A DNA stretch of 64,000 nt, taken from assembly GCF_009870125.1 (NCBI RefSeq), contig NC_046681.1:7515001-7579000 (forward strand), read 5' to 3'. Both the position numbers and the translations under genes were made by a program. The notes beneath the pieces were generated by a model, which saw nothing but the letters and a program-made list of their open reading frames with translations, did no database searches and was not told the origin of the DNA. Positions 1-11,850 of this stretch are shown in pieces; the stretch's first letter is position 1, and every line of letters starts with the position of its first letter. This stretch comes from Drosophila pseudoobscura (taxonomy: Eukaryota > Arthropoda > Insecta > Diptera > Drosophilidae).

Positions 1-2150
1 GTAAAACACAATTAATGCAACCATTTTGTGAGACTGGCAAAGGAAGCCACGATCTCTTTCAATTTTGCCCCCAATAATTATAAAAGATGGGGAAAACTAC
101 AGACATAAATAGAGGAACCACGATCCCTAGTAATGTGCTAATAATAATAATTAATATCTATCCCCTTTCCATATAGTCCCCTATTTTATTAGAATTTTAG
201 AATATTTCCTCTACCTCCCCTTTCTCTCGCTCTTCCCACCAAAACCAGCCGTTACATCTCTGTCCCCTCCGCCAGTGATAGAGAGACAGAGATAGAGAGA
301 AGAAGTAAGCGCTTGGTGGGGGTAGCCAAGGCCCTCTGGCTTTAACAAGGATCTGATATGAATGAGACACGGCCTTCTGGTAGTTATGGTCATACTTTAT
401 GCTTTTCGACATTTTTTTTGGGAATTAGGAGCTTATCAAGAAAGACAGACATTCTGACAGGCAAATATCGACTCGTCTAATGATGCTGATCAATATTATA
501 TAACGTTTCACCAGATCGAAAACGCTTCCTTTTAGGCACTACTAGATGGGTAAAACCCATTGCGTTTGGGGTATAAAAACAAATGATCTTTTCTATACGA
601 ATATGATGCTGTGCTATGAATGCCATGAATGCAGTGGGAAATATATATTCTTTGACAAGAAATCGTTGATAAACAATAGTGAAATGTTGCCATTCTGCCA
701 TTCAAGGCACTTCCTGGCTATCTGGCTATTTCCGAATGAGGCGTGGCTTTGCCTTTGGCTTATGCCAGGAACTTTTGCACTTAGTGGCAGTTCTCCCCCT
801 CCATGCCCCCCGCCCCCCTCTCTGTGTGAAAGCGGTCGAGCGAGTGTTCTAATCCTCTGGCCGCCACTTGTTTGCTGGCGAAACAAGTTTGCACTCAAAA
901 CTCGTAAATAATGGATGGAAAAAGCGCAACCGCACCATTCATAATGGAAAAAGTTGCCCAGCCACTTGAAACTATTGCACAGGCACTGGGCAGGATTCCG
1001 GTGGGTTGGTTCGGGTCTGGCCTGGTCTGGCCTGGTCTGGGGTGGATCAAGCCGATGGCTGGGCCCCCCTGCGCCCTGTCCGGACATTGCATGCCGTCAC
1101 GCCTCTGCTGGGGCACTGCTGCAGCACTCGCCGCCGGCGTTATTGTCATGTGTACAGTAAAAATAACAAATAACAAACAGGGATCGTAGCACAGGGACCA
1201 GGACAAGCCATAAAGGCGGACTCTGTACGGCTCGATGCTGTTGCTTTTGGTGTTGCTGCATCGGCGGCGGCATCGGCGGCGGCGGCTGTGCTGTGGCCTT
1301 GATGCGGTTGCTCTGGCCGGGTCCTGTTCGAGACCCTGGCATTCCGACAGGACAGGCATAACCCACATTCGTTTCGGAGCCAAGGTTATAGTCACATTTT
1401 TAATATGCTGTCTCTTCCGGTGCTGGATGTTGTTTATGATGCGCATATCCAATGAAATTTTATATACGGGCCGGGCCGGGCCGTTTGTGCAATAAATTTA
1501 AAATGCCTTTCAGCTTTAAATTCCGCAGGATGTGTTCCACAGAGAGCGAGAGAGAGCTTTAACTTTGGGTGTATTTATAGCATTTCTTATACGGGGCATG
1601 AAATATTCTTCAGCAGGCCATAAATTTCAATACTTATGAACTTAATTCGTGTATAATTTGATTATCCATGGGCCTTTTACCGAAAAATAAAGAAGATTTC
1701 CCGGAAAACGTTGCAAAAATCTGGCGGGAATGTGGCCAGGCTTAGACCATATTGAATTATCTTTCATCTTACCTTTAGCCATTCACTGATTTATTTTCCG
1801 TTTGCAGGCAGTGGGCCTTCCCGTTCCGGCCCTGAACTTCAAGGAAGAATTCCGATGGGGATGGCGGCGCAATTAAAATCGGGGCCGCCACGGCACGGCG
1901 GATAAACGCTGCTGAAAGCCGGGTACGGCGGAAATTGGATTCACACACACACTCCCGCAAACAGATGTCGCCAGAGCGCACACAAACAAACACAATCGTC
2001 CCTGCGGGTTGTGCGTGTGTGTGGGGGTGGGGGGCCGGGCAGTACGGCAATTATTGTAATATTTTGACTTTGGTTTAGTTTTGAATCTCGTGCGGACTCG
2101 AATCGATTTAATTTATGTTGCACTGACGAGTATTTGCCTAGTCTCTTGCA
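1..2150. other. Intergenic or intronic DNA, no gene seen
   Basis: No reading frame here has protein-like composition, and the longest ones overlap each other in GC-rich, low-complexity sequence. Visible content is a short GCC/GGC-rich block near 1,255-1,290, a purine-rich GAGA-type stretch near 1,540-1,556 and a short CA-rich stretch near 1,943-1,952. I see no tRNA-like or other RNA structure. It could be intron or regulatory DNA; the sequence does not decide. Confidence 0.5.
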
Positions 2151-2520
2151 ATCTGGGCTGACATGAGGTTCGACTATTCTCACACGTGCTTCAGACTCGT
2201 ACATTCGTAGCTTCAGCGGACCCGGCGAAAACCGAAGCCGGACGAATTCACCATCGACCATCAACCACGCGATTCGAACAACTGAGTGCGAGTGCGAATG
2301 CGAGTGCGGCCCGGCAGAGTTCTCCGGCGGGAGCAGCGAGTGGACATCGGAACGAGCGCCCCGCCAATGAGCGTACCACACACTCGCTCAAGAGTGGCCC
2401 GCCTTCGGGTCGTCGCGACGACAGTGGGCTCTGCTCTGCGCAGACTCTCTCCCCGAGCTGCTGTGCTGTGCGGTGTGGTGGGTTTCGCCGAAATGTTATG
2501 CTCGTCGGCTGTTAGAGAAG
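2150..2520. promoter_or_regulatory. GC-rich block, candidate promoter or 5' exon
   Basis: This block stands out from its AT-rich flanks by its GC content and by many CG dinucleotides, including GAGTGCGAGTGCGAATGCG near 2,284. Such blocks in fly intergenic DNA are often promoter-proximal or 5' UTR sequence. Short initiator-like TCAG motifs occur on both strands, but no convincing TATA or DPE partner was found, and no coding exon follows nearby. Direction and target gene are unknown. Overlapping reading frames on both strands here look like composition artefacts. Confidence 0.2.
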
Positions 2521-5500
2521 CAACAGTTTGGTGTGGTCTCAACAGAGGTATTCGGATAAAGTTCCCCTCTTGCTATAAAACTGTTCTTAACAGTCCCCTT
2601 CAACTATTTTAACCCTGTTTTTAGGCAAGGGCTGACTTTTTCCCATTTGAAGACTGGCGAAATGTTTCCTCCTACATTATTATTTCGGAATGTATTTTAA
2701 TCTTTATTCTTCTAAAAACAATATATATTCGCCTTCAAATCTTGTATTATCTGAATAGTTTCCACTGTGTGGTTAATCTTTCCCACAAGCATCACACCAC
2801 AAAAGCCCTCTTTCATTTCCTCCGCACTCCCCGCCCTCTGTCTGCCTGTCCCACACTCTCAGCAATTGTTAAATTAAGGGAACAATGGGAAAGATAATGC
2901 GAATGCCAAATTGGATTCAATTAAATTAATTTGCATTTGCGGCATTTAAATGGGCTCATTCGCATATGCAGCTCGCTGCGAAAAGAATACGAAATACGGA
3001 ATACGGAAGTGGAGTTTGATAAGTAAGTGCTTTATATTATGCGTACATATAAAACCCAATTAGCCCGTAATAGGTTTGCCCACAAAACCCACAAAAACTG
3101 CACAGACATAACCGATGCCGGTTTCTGCAGTTTCCTGCTCGCCTGGTACTTCATTCTACAGTTTTCCCACATTCTCAGATCTATTAGGGACGACGACGAC
3201 GACGACGGCCTTTACATAATGCAACAGCTGGCTGAGTGCTGTGCCACCCCCTACCCCAACGCCAACACCACAACCCACCCTTAGACCCCGAGCACAATCC
3301 TCCTCCAACTATCGCCGAGCGAGGACTGGCTCTTATGAAGTTCAACAAATTATTGTGAATGGGTTTTTTTTTGTTTTTTTGTTTTTCGGGGTTGATTTGT
3401 ATGCAGCGCTAAAAGCTTGAAAAATGTTTTACCCGCACGTGTTTCCTGCGCTTTGATAGAAGAACCCCCCTAACCCCCCCCTTTGCAGGGACACTCGCCG
3501 ACTCTCGCATTCGAAAGACATTATATAAATAAAATGGGAAAAATGGTAAAAGAAAAGCACAACAATGAAATGCCAACTCGGGCTAAGGGGCTCTCGGGCT
3601 CTCGGGCTGACTGCGACAGTTACATGGCAATCTGAGGCGTGGCTCTCCACCCCCCACCGAATGGGAGTCAGAAGCGAAGAGATTGGAGCTGCCCGTCCTC
3701 CGGAGAGGGTCTTCGTAGAACATGTGACTTCTTTAGAGAGAAAAAGCTGAACAAATTCTTGCCAATTTTAGACTCGCGGAGCAAAAAGAGCTGCGAACGG
3801 GAATAGAAGTTGGTTTTTCATAGAACTAGTGGTATATAGGATATAACCATATGCTATACATACTATATATTTCTTAAAACTAGTACCTATAAAGTCTTAA
3901 GCCTTTGGCATGAAATAAGTAAAGCCTTTTCTTATAATTCTCAAAAATTAATTGGATTAATTTCTGCATAACTCGAGTAAATAAGAAATATTTCTTAGAA
4001 AATTACACACAGGTAATGCAAGCTCTTACAATCTTTGATTTGATTTCTCTGGAATATTACATATTACTCTTAAAAAGGTTTTTAAATAATTTCAAAACTA
4101 CTAACCATAAAATCCCATTCTTAGGCGAAAGATTTGGGACATTATAGCTCTAATGAATGACGAGTCTACGGCCAGGCCATACAAGACTGATGTTTATGTT
4201 AGGATTCACATTTGGCTGGGGACTGCCTCACTCTTGGGGCGGCGTTGGGGGGCTAGGGGGGTGACTCTTTGGGTGCTGTCTTCCTGTTAACTTTGCAGAT
4301 TTCCCCGGCTGACGGCCTGCATTTGCTCCAAATTGAATCCTGCGAGAATGCGCGAGACAAACATCTAAATTGTCAACGTAATGCGACAAAATATTGAAGT
4401 CAGCAGACAAAGTCAGCTCTGGCTCTAGGTCCCAGCCACACCTGACACATCTTGTCCGTTTCTATCCCTATTCCTGTCACTAGTCGTGCTCCTGCTCCTG
4501 CTCCAGCTCCTGCTCCTGTTGCTGTGCTGGTTACCCGGGTTCCTGGATCTGTCGCCGTGCTGTGACTCAATTCAGCTCTGTGCGGAGCTTGCCAGGCACG
4601 AATTCAATTTCGCGTCCACAGATGCCATTCACCTTCGGCACGTACGACTATCAACGTCAACAAGTTAGCAGCGGGCGGATGCGATGCTCGTGGGCGTAGG
4701 GATACTGCTGAGGCGGGGAGGGGGGGCGTGGCGGGCCAAAGTGGAAAACAGCAGTCAGACAATACAATTGCTTCCTTGACTGCATCTGAGAGGCAGCTCG
4801 GACTCGCCGTCTCCAGCTAACGCTCCCCAGTGCTCCTGACATTTTATACTGAATTATTTATATAGTTTTCTTTACCTTTTTTTTCCTCCCTTCCCTATTT
4901 TTGTGCTCTTTCTCGACTATCGCTCATTATTTTCTTTTGTCGTTGACTTCTCCATTTCTCCATTTTTATTGCTCGGCGTTGTCAACGAGCTTGCAATTTA
5001 AGCCGGATCCGTTTCGAGCCCGTGGCGTGGACAGTAATTAAATACATATACCCGGCGTATACCCGGCGTACACCCTGCGTATACCCGGCGTACACCCGGC
5101 GTAAGCCCGGTATTGTGCGAATCTTTGATTACCTCTGAGATTTAGGGGGGTGGACCTGGGGCAAGAACCCCCTGAAAAAATAAAATATTACTGTGAAATA
5201 TTTTCAAATTGTGGACACGGAAAAAGTTTCACTCGCCAAGACGACCCCGACCCCGCCCCCGTCTCCACCACCCTCCGCCATCCATATGGCCCCACATTTT
5301 GTTACTTCTTTGGTTTGCCCGTGGGAAATCTACTAACAGAAAATAAAAGTTTCTGGTCAAGTGAGTGCAAAAGTTTTAAGTGACGCACTTTTTCCCCTCA
5401 CCCCACCCCACCCCAACCCACTCTATCCCTTTCCACAGCCTCTTAGCCAGTGGCCAGGAGGGGGCTACTTGTGGGGCCAGTGTCGGAGATTACTTTTGTC

Positions 5501-7327
5501 GTTCGAATTTGGCAGAGTGGAATTTTATTAGGCTTGACTTATGGGCCATCTGCCGCACACCGTACTCGTACTCGCATGTACATGTGTCCCAGCAAATGCT
5601 TGTAGTTGTTGATTAAACTCTACATGTGGGAGGGGAGGCGGGGGGAGTCGAAGTGGACATTAAGTCCTGTGAAATGATTGCTGCCAGAGAGGAATATATG
5701 AGTCTCCAAACACACTGGAGACAGCAGATGCCCTGGCAGACTGATCGCTGATGAAGGAAATACATTTATATGGGAAGGAAAGTTATCAATATTTGACTTT
5801 TGATTGGATTTTAGCAAAAGCATTCCAACAGAAGCTACAGTTCATATCGAAATATAGGGTTTGAGGAAATAATGAATATATTTTAATATCACTGCTTTGG
5901 AAGGACCTTCCTTGGGCTCTCTAAACTTTTACCACCAATGCTAAAACCTTCAGAAAATCCTATAATTCATGACTTGTGGTAAGAGCTGAATGATTCCTGT
6001 GGGCTCTCCTCATTCTCAGGGAAAGGTACCTTCAAAAGCCCTAGAATAAGCCAGGCTCTCGGTCTAAATTGAATCCAGTTTCGAAAGCTTTTTTTCCAGG
6101 TATCCGTATCCCTTCTCTGAGCAGCCGGTGGAAGATGGATGGATGTGTGGCCAAGTGGCAAGTCGACGAGGAGATCCAGTGCCATAAACAAATTCGTAAT
6201 TGCCTTGTAATGCCTTGTGTTGACAGGACTCCGACAGCCAGATAAGGTCCTAGGCTCAGCGAGAGAGCTATGAAGGCTGCAAATTAGCATAAAACTTCAA
6301 TTTCGCTTTCGCACATCGCACGTCCGTTGCAGCAAGGGGCTTGGTGGGTGAGGGGAGAGGGGAGACAGGGGGAATACCATATTTTCCAACGAACAAACAA
6401 ATCGCAATAGATTGCGATTGCCAACTATAAACCAGGGAGGAAGGCAGGCGGCAGGATTTGCGGCCGGAGACGACACTCCCACACATACTCGTGTGTATGG
6501 ATACCGATACTCCTGCATTAATTAGTAATTTATTCTAACTTTTACGGCTTGGCCGTGCCCGGGGCCCGGGGCCGGGCACAATGGAGTGTGTAAGTACGGG
6601 CAGGGCTTCCGGGCGAGTCGCACGAGTATATGGAGTGTAAATGAACTTTTTGTGCATTTGACTAATTTCATTTCAAAGTTGTGTTCGTCTGTTCAAATTT
6701 TATGAATATTTAAAAACTTTCGGCCCCAAAAATGATTCCCAGCCTGTGGCTGTGTGAGAAGACAAAGCCTTCGAATTGAAAATTCATCAAAAAAGTTGAA
6801 CACTTTGTAAAGTGGATAAAATATTCATGCATGCAAGTTTATATTAGTCGAAAAGTTGGATTGGCTAATAATTCACTAAAAACCAATTAGACCGCTCTTA
6901 GCACACCTCGCTTTGCTCTGCAGAAATTTCCAACCGCCCGAGCGCTTAAAAGCAATGAAAAGTCGACGAGACTTGCTTTCGATCAAAAGTGATTTTGATT
7001 TTGGGGATTTTACCCACTAAAGACCCATTAAAAATTACTTGATAGGTTAGTACATTTTACTCTAGTTGTGACTGGAAGGGGTTTGAACGTACAAGCAGGG
7101 GGATTGACAGGCTTCTGGGTGATGGATCATGGGTTGAAGATCATGGGAATGGCTTACTCAACCTGCTGTCTAAATAAATATAGTAAATAAATGAGAAATC
7201 GGCTTACAGTATGGGTAACATTTCCAGAGGACTCCTGGTTTCTGCACTTCGACATACGACAGTTCAGGGATGGTCCTGCAAGAAATAGAATGTTAGAGGT
7301 ATTAAAAATATATTATTAGCCTAAGCG
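2521..7327. other. Noncoding stretch, no gene seen
   Basis: This stretch is AT-rich intergenic or intronic DNA. A GAC/CGA run lies at about 3,188-3,205, a T-rich run at 3,361-3,386 and a CTG/CTC-rich run at 4,487-4,520. A short 12-bp tandem repeat near 5,050-5,110 is listed separately. Open frames are short, overlap on both strands and follow simple-sequence composition. Confidence 0.5.
5050..5112. repeat. Short tandem repeat, ~12-bp unit ACCCGGCGTATA
   Basis: About five imperfect head-to-tail units of the form ACCCGGCGTAYA lie in an otherwise unremarkable region. Substitutions such as CCCTGCG and TAAGCCC separate the units, so the array is not freshly expanded. Each unit contains a CCGG core. 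No coding role is visible. Confidence 0.75.
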
Positions 7328-7333
7328 ATTCTC

Positions 7334-7728
7334 ATTCGTAGATCAGAGGGGTTTTTGTACTGACTAAAAATTGAATAAAATTATAGTCTCAAGAATATGC
7401 AAGACTTGTGGAACCCCCTCCAACGAGTACCTAGAAGTAGCCGTCTCTCATAATTTCGAATATAATTACCGATTCGTAGAACCAAGGGGTTCCCTTATTG
7501 TATCAAAATTGAATTAAATTATAGTCCCAAGAACAGGCCAAGCTTATGAAACCCCCCTCCAACGAGTTCCTAGAAGTAGTCCTTTCGTATAATTTCAAAT
7601 ACACATAATTATCCATTCGTAGAGCAGAGGTGTTCTCGTATGGTCTAAAAATTAAATTAGACCCCCAAGAACAGGCCAGGCCTATGGAACCCCCTTCCAA
7701 CGAGTACCTAGAAGTAGTCGCTGGCTGG
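7334..7728. repeat. Three-copy tandem repeat, ~140-bp unit
   Basis: Three diverged copies start at 7,334, 7,472 and 7,615, each opening with ATTCGTAGA. Each copy carries the same ordered landmarks: an AGAGGNGTT-like element, an AAAATTGAATNAAATTATAG stretch, a CAAGAACAGGCCA-like element, and a late block CCAACGAGTACCTAGAAGTAG. The late block is the best preserved part. Copy lengths are 138 and 143 bp, with a shorter third copy ending near GGCTGG. No open frame spans the copies, so this is a noncoding tandem duplication. No known family was recognised. Confidence 0.8.
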
Positions 7729-8897
7729 CTAAAACGAGTGCTAATCGAGGAGCCTCATAAATATTTATAGGCGACTGTTTCAGTTGTTATATGTTAATTT
7801 GGGCCACAAGTGCCGGCACAGTTACATCTCGAGCATCTTGAGCATCTGCCAGTGTGGTAAATAATATTTACATGCCTCGGCATTTGCATAGCTAACGACA
7901 AAAACTGCTCTTCGGGCTGGGGCCGCTCGAACACATGCGGAAAACCTAACCCGAACCCGAACCAGAACAGTTCCAACACCAGTTTACACAAATTAATGCG
8001 AACTCGCACGTGTTAATTCAAGGATGTGCTCCTGCCTCTGCCTCTGCCTCTACTGCCTCTGCTGGAGCTGCTTTATCCCTTCCATGGTATTCGGCATGAA
8101 TTTGCATATTAGAAAAAGTTTTCTGCTTGTGAAATGTCAGTTTAATATGCGTGAAGTAGTTCTGCCCGCCTCCTCCTTGTAAAATGCGCTTAAGAAAGCG
8201 AAGATAAAACTTTGCGCAATCTAACTTTTGGCCCAGCCATACCCACACCCGGCCCCGGCCCCGACTCCGACCCGGACTGGGGACTGCGGCGTGGGTGGCA
8301 TAAATAATTAGGGCCACAGAGGCAACTATGACAAAGCTAGTCGGCATCGCGATGTTCTTGCCGCTTCCCAACACTGCTCTGGGATGGATTGTTTAAGTTT
8401 GTCTGATTTCAGTGACGTGTGGGATGCCCTGCCATGAGGGATGTGTGCAAATAACTTTTATAATTGATTAGGAACTTATGATAACGTTTCATTTTTGCTT
8501 ATTCCGGCACTTTTGGTGTCTCTTTATGTTTTTCAACACTGCTCGCTCGAGGATTGTTTGTTTAAGCTTTTCTGCTTTCAATGCTGGTGGGATGTATGCA
8601 AATAGTTCTTAAATTTGATTACAAACTTAGTCTAACATTAGTTTTAGTAGCCTAACATTTGTTAGTTTCTCTAACATTTAGAGAGAGGAAATGGGATAGA
8701 CGGAGTGCAGGAATACATTGTATAGATTAGCTTAATCGTAAGATATATATTTATATATTATCAGAGTTCAGCGGGAACTCTTAAACGTATTTTTTCTAAT
8801 CATATAAGCATGTGCTCATCTTATTTATTTCAGGCTTGCCATCCCACAATTACCAAACGATTGTTCGCGGAATCCAGCATCGCTCCTCTGCTATCCA
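7729..8897. other. 3' flank of the Gr23a-type gene, no gene seen
   Basis: This is noncoding DNA downstream of the minus-strand gustatory receptor gene. A CTCTGC-type microsatellite lies at about 8,030-8,062. Two similar AT-rich passages near 8,380-8,470 and 8,540-8,620 share phrases such as TGTTTAAG and GGGATG.GTGCAAATA, which suggests an old local duplication. No open frame of coding character is present. Confidence 0.45.
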
Positions 8898-10119
8898 CTA
8901 TCCCGAATACGCATTGGCACTCCTCTCCGCAAACATAAACTGTATGAGAATCACCAAGTAAGTGACGACGGCTGCAAACATCTGAAAAGGATCGATTGAA
9001 GGCTCATCACTCCCCCACTCGATGGCGGCCATTCGCTTACACTACTCAGTAGATGCAGATTGAGGCTGAAGAAGTCCTTGGCGGTGACCACAAAGCGCTG
9101 GTGCAGCGTCTGCAGGGAGAACTCACTGACCAGATGGTTGTAGCGCCTGCTGCCCAGGGGCTTCACCAGCTTGGAGATGAGACAACCGATCTCGCGACCC
9201 TGGAACGATGATGTTAGGAAAGTAAGTAGACGGAGGAGTCGGGAGGATAGAGCCTCACAAGGTTGTAGCTCTGCTGGCAGTGCCAGCAGGCGGCCGACAT
9301 CTGAAGAGCCACATTGACGATGAAACCCAAGTTCTGCAAGATGGGATACAGCCTAGAGGGCGTGGTCCGCAAATCGATGAACAGCCAGTAGGCGTTGCAC
9401 ACGAACCCCGCGAAGAAAACAATGAAGATGATCAGCAGACTGCCGCCGTATCTCTCGTTGATCCGGGAGTACAAATGGTAGAGCTCGTTGTAGCGCCGCT
9501 TCAGGTCAACTAACCGAGCCGTCTGATGGTCCAGATACATGGCCTGCAGCTTGCTCTGGGGCCAGCTGCAAGCCAGCTCCCGGGCCAGCGCCTGCAACTG
9601 ACGGCGGGCCAGGCGGACGCGCAGATTCACATACATGACCTGTGCGATGAAGGCTATGATGTGGAACTGCAGGCCAAGGAAGCTGGGCAGTGTCTTCCAG
9701 TAATACGAGATCACTCTCTCCGAGAACTTGTCCAGATTGGAGCACACCAAGTACTGAGCTCCAAGGATGGGCACCAGGAGGCCCACTACAGTGACACCCA
9801 CCACAGGATCAGAGCACTCGAGCGAGTCAGAGTCGTCCTGCTGCAGGAAGGTGTTCGTCACGATAATGGCATGCGACCCGGTCTCACACACGAGCAGGAC
9901 ATATCGCAGGACACAGTCCAGATCGCAGTCCTCGGTCCGGGTGGCTCTGTGCACAGTCAGGGCCCAAATCGCCGTGTACCAGCACAGCCAGCAGCCGAAC
10001 TGAAGCCACTGGACAGGCCGACTGTGTCGCCTGGAGGTGAGGCCAAGGGCGTAGAGCGTCAGGTGGAGAAACCTGAGGACCACTCGCGCGAAAGCTTGCT
10101 TCCTGCTCAAGGGAAACAT
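8898..10119 (-). CDS. Gr23a: Gustatory receptor, proximal first-exon isoform (Gr23a type)
   Basis: This is a seven-transmembrane insect gustatory receptor, a ligand-gated cation channel subunit in chemosensory dendrites. The exons on the minus strand are 10119-9259, 9199-9041 and 8981-8898, giving 367 residues. Splice sites follow the GT/AG rule and all introns are phase 0. The last exon carries the family's C-terminal TYhhhhhQF signature as TYLVILIQF. Hydrophobic helices are evident throughout, for example the segment containing LLIIFIVFFAGFVCNAYWLF. The start at MFPLSRK is the first Met of the open exon. D. melanogaster Gr23a has alternative first exons sharing C-terminal exons, and the same design is seen here. 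Gr39a has a similar layout and is the main alternative; the presence of Or23a 18 kb away favours Gr23a. Ligand unknown. Confidence 0.85.
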
Positions 10120-11101
10120 GACTACTGAGACGAGTCAAGACCCTGGCTAGGCACTCAAGTGGTGTACAAATCAGATCCATCATTGTCAGTGTTAATTGGT
10201 AGAGACTTCAAGCTGTGTACTTACATTTTCGGCCCCCGCATCGCCGTACCAGGAGAGAGTGGCTATGGGCGTGCCAAAGTCCACGGCGGTGGCTCCGTTG
10301 AAGGTGAGGATCAAGAGGTTCTGCTCCTCGTACAGTCCCGTGATCATCCAGTAGGCGTTGGTCACAAACTCGAAGCTGGTCGCCAGGTGCAGCCCCAGCA
10401 TGCCCCAGCCGTAGCAGTCGCTGAGCACCTCGTAGCACTCGAAGATGCGTTGGTAGGTCTTCCGGAGAGTCTGCAGCTGGGCCCACTCTTGGACGCCGTA
10501 CGGCTGCCAGAGGTCGTTGCCCGCGGCCAGGGCGAGCAGGGAGCGGCGCAGCTGGAGCGAGCGATGGTTGAGATCCATCACGTGCTGCACCAGCTGCACG
10601 TAGCGGAGGCGGAGCAGCCACATGAGCGGCAGGGAGACCAAGAACACTGGCGATATCATTGTTCCGACTTCGGCGCTGATCAGGACTCTCACAAGATCGC
10701 AGGCGAACTGGGTCCCAATCAGGGGCAGCAGGTACGCGGCTTGGCGGCCTCGTCCGAACCTCCCGAGGCGCTGCAGCTGGAGCTGCGACTGGAAGCGCAG
10801 GTCCTCCAGCTGTCTGTGGGTCTTCTGCTTCAGCACGCTCTCCAGAAGGAGCAGCAGACCCAAAACTGTGCTGCCCATGAAGAGCATGGTGCCCACGACA
10901 TTGCCCACACTCTCCGTGGCCACCGACCAGAAGCCGATGCCGATTGACAGCAGGTATACGAGGTACACAATCCAACAGCAGCGAATCGCCAAGGACAGCA
11001 GCAGCGAGCAGAGCTGGGAGCTGGGGGGCAGCGGCACTAGCCCCATTAGCCAGAACACTCCGGCCAGACAACGTCGCGTGAGACACTCGAATGAGTTCAT
11101 A
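8898..11101 (-). CDS. Gr23a: Gustatory receptor, distal first-exon isoform (Gr23a type)
   Basis: A second large first exon, 11101-10223, ends GAEN at a consensus GTAAGT donor in phase 0. It can therefore join the same two C-terminal exons (9199-9041 and 8981-8898) as the proximal exon, giving 373 residues. Its N-terminal part is a paralogue of the proximal exon: both end their sixth helix region with FV-NAYW. I chose MNSFECLTRR as the start because it aligns with MFPLSRK; the frame stays open to an upstream Met at 11157. Between this donor and the proximal exon lie only about 100 bp, so each first exon must carry its own short promoter, or the proximal exon is skipped by splicing. The two proteins differ outside the last ~80 residues and probably detect different ligands. 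Confidence 0.82.
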
Positions 11102-11239
11102 CTGCAGTCAGAACTCCAAGTGATTGTTGTGAAAGGCACTCGAGCCATTCGAGGCAACTATTCATCAGTGGAACGATTGTACTTGTCATGTCGGAGTGGG
11201 TTCTACGTTCCATTTATAATTATTAAGTGACTCAGCTAA

Positions 11240-11850
11240 AACTCACTAAAGCTGGAGTCCCCTCTAATCAAAAACGGCAGATAGGTCGTGGCATTGATGA
11301 AGACATCCATCACCAGCACCCGGTCGCATATCCCTGAGAAAGTTGCCAATAGGAAGGGTGAGTTTTTGTGCATGGTGTTCCCACTAATTCTGGATATTTA
11401 TGCACTTTTCTATCAACTAGCCTTACTGCTCAAAGGCCTAGCAAATTTACGGAGTAGAAAATGATTCTCTGGTGGTGTCAGCAGCTCGATGGGGTAGATC
11501 TTCGAGCTTAAATCGTTTGAATCGATCGCTGGCTAGGTCAAGGAGTGGTAAATCGAAATGACAGGCTCCCAACTTGTCCATGAGCCGCCCGTAATACACC
11601 AGTAAAGGGCAGGGTTTAGGGTTACCCTAAACCATGACTCAGACACCAGCAGTCGTAAGGTGACCACGAGGACCATAGGCAGGGCGACAAGGTGAAGGTA
11701 GTACCTGCCAATGTAGTAGCGGTGGCTTGGACATAAGGAATCTCTTTATCCAGCGGAAACCTTTTTCAAACTTTGGGAAATGCAATCCACTTCCAGCAGA
11801 TGTGATACCTTTGCAACAGATCGAGAAAACAATAAAATCCTTGTAGAAAT
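11240..11850 (-). pseudogene. Possible decayed chemoreceptor gene upstream of Gr23a
   Basis: Minus-strand translation gives receptor-like pieces in different frames. A membrane segment is read near 11,735-11,650 (YYLHLVALPMVLVVTLRLLV). A second piece follows in another frame near 11,600-11,470 (VYYGRLMDKLG...). A C-terminal piece near 11,360-11,240 contains NATTYLPFLI followed by a stop. The last piece resembles the gustatory-receptor TYhhhhhQF signature with the QF lost. Frames change and stops intervene, and no phase-0 donor is available to join the Gr23a common exons. I read it as the remnant of a third receptor unit. It could also be chance hydrophobic sequence; confidence is limited. Confidence 0.35.

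Noticed and set aside
9280..10947. Long plus-strand open frames opposite the gustatory receptor exons
   Set aside because: They are antisense shadows of GC-rich receptor exons, without domains or splice logic; the minus-strand frames carry receptor signatures and correct splice sites.
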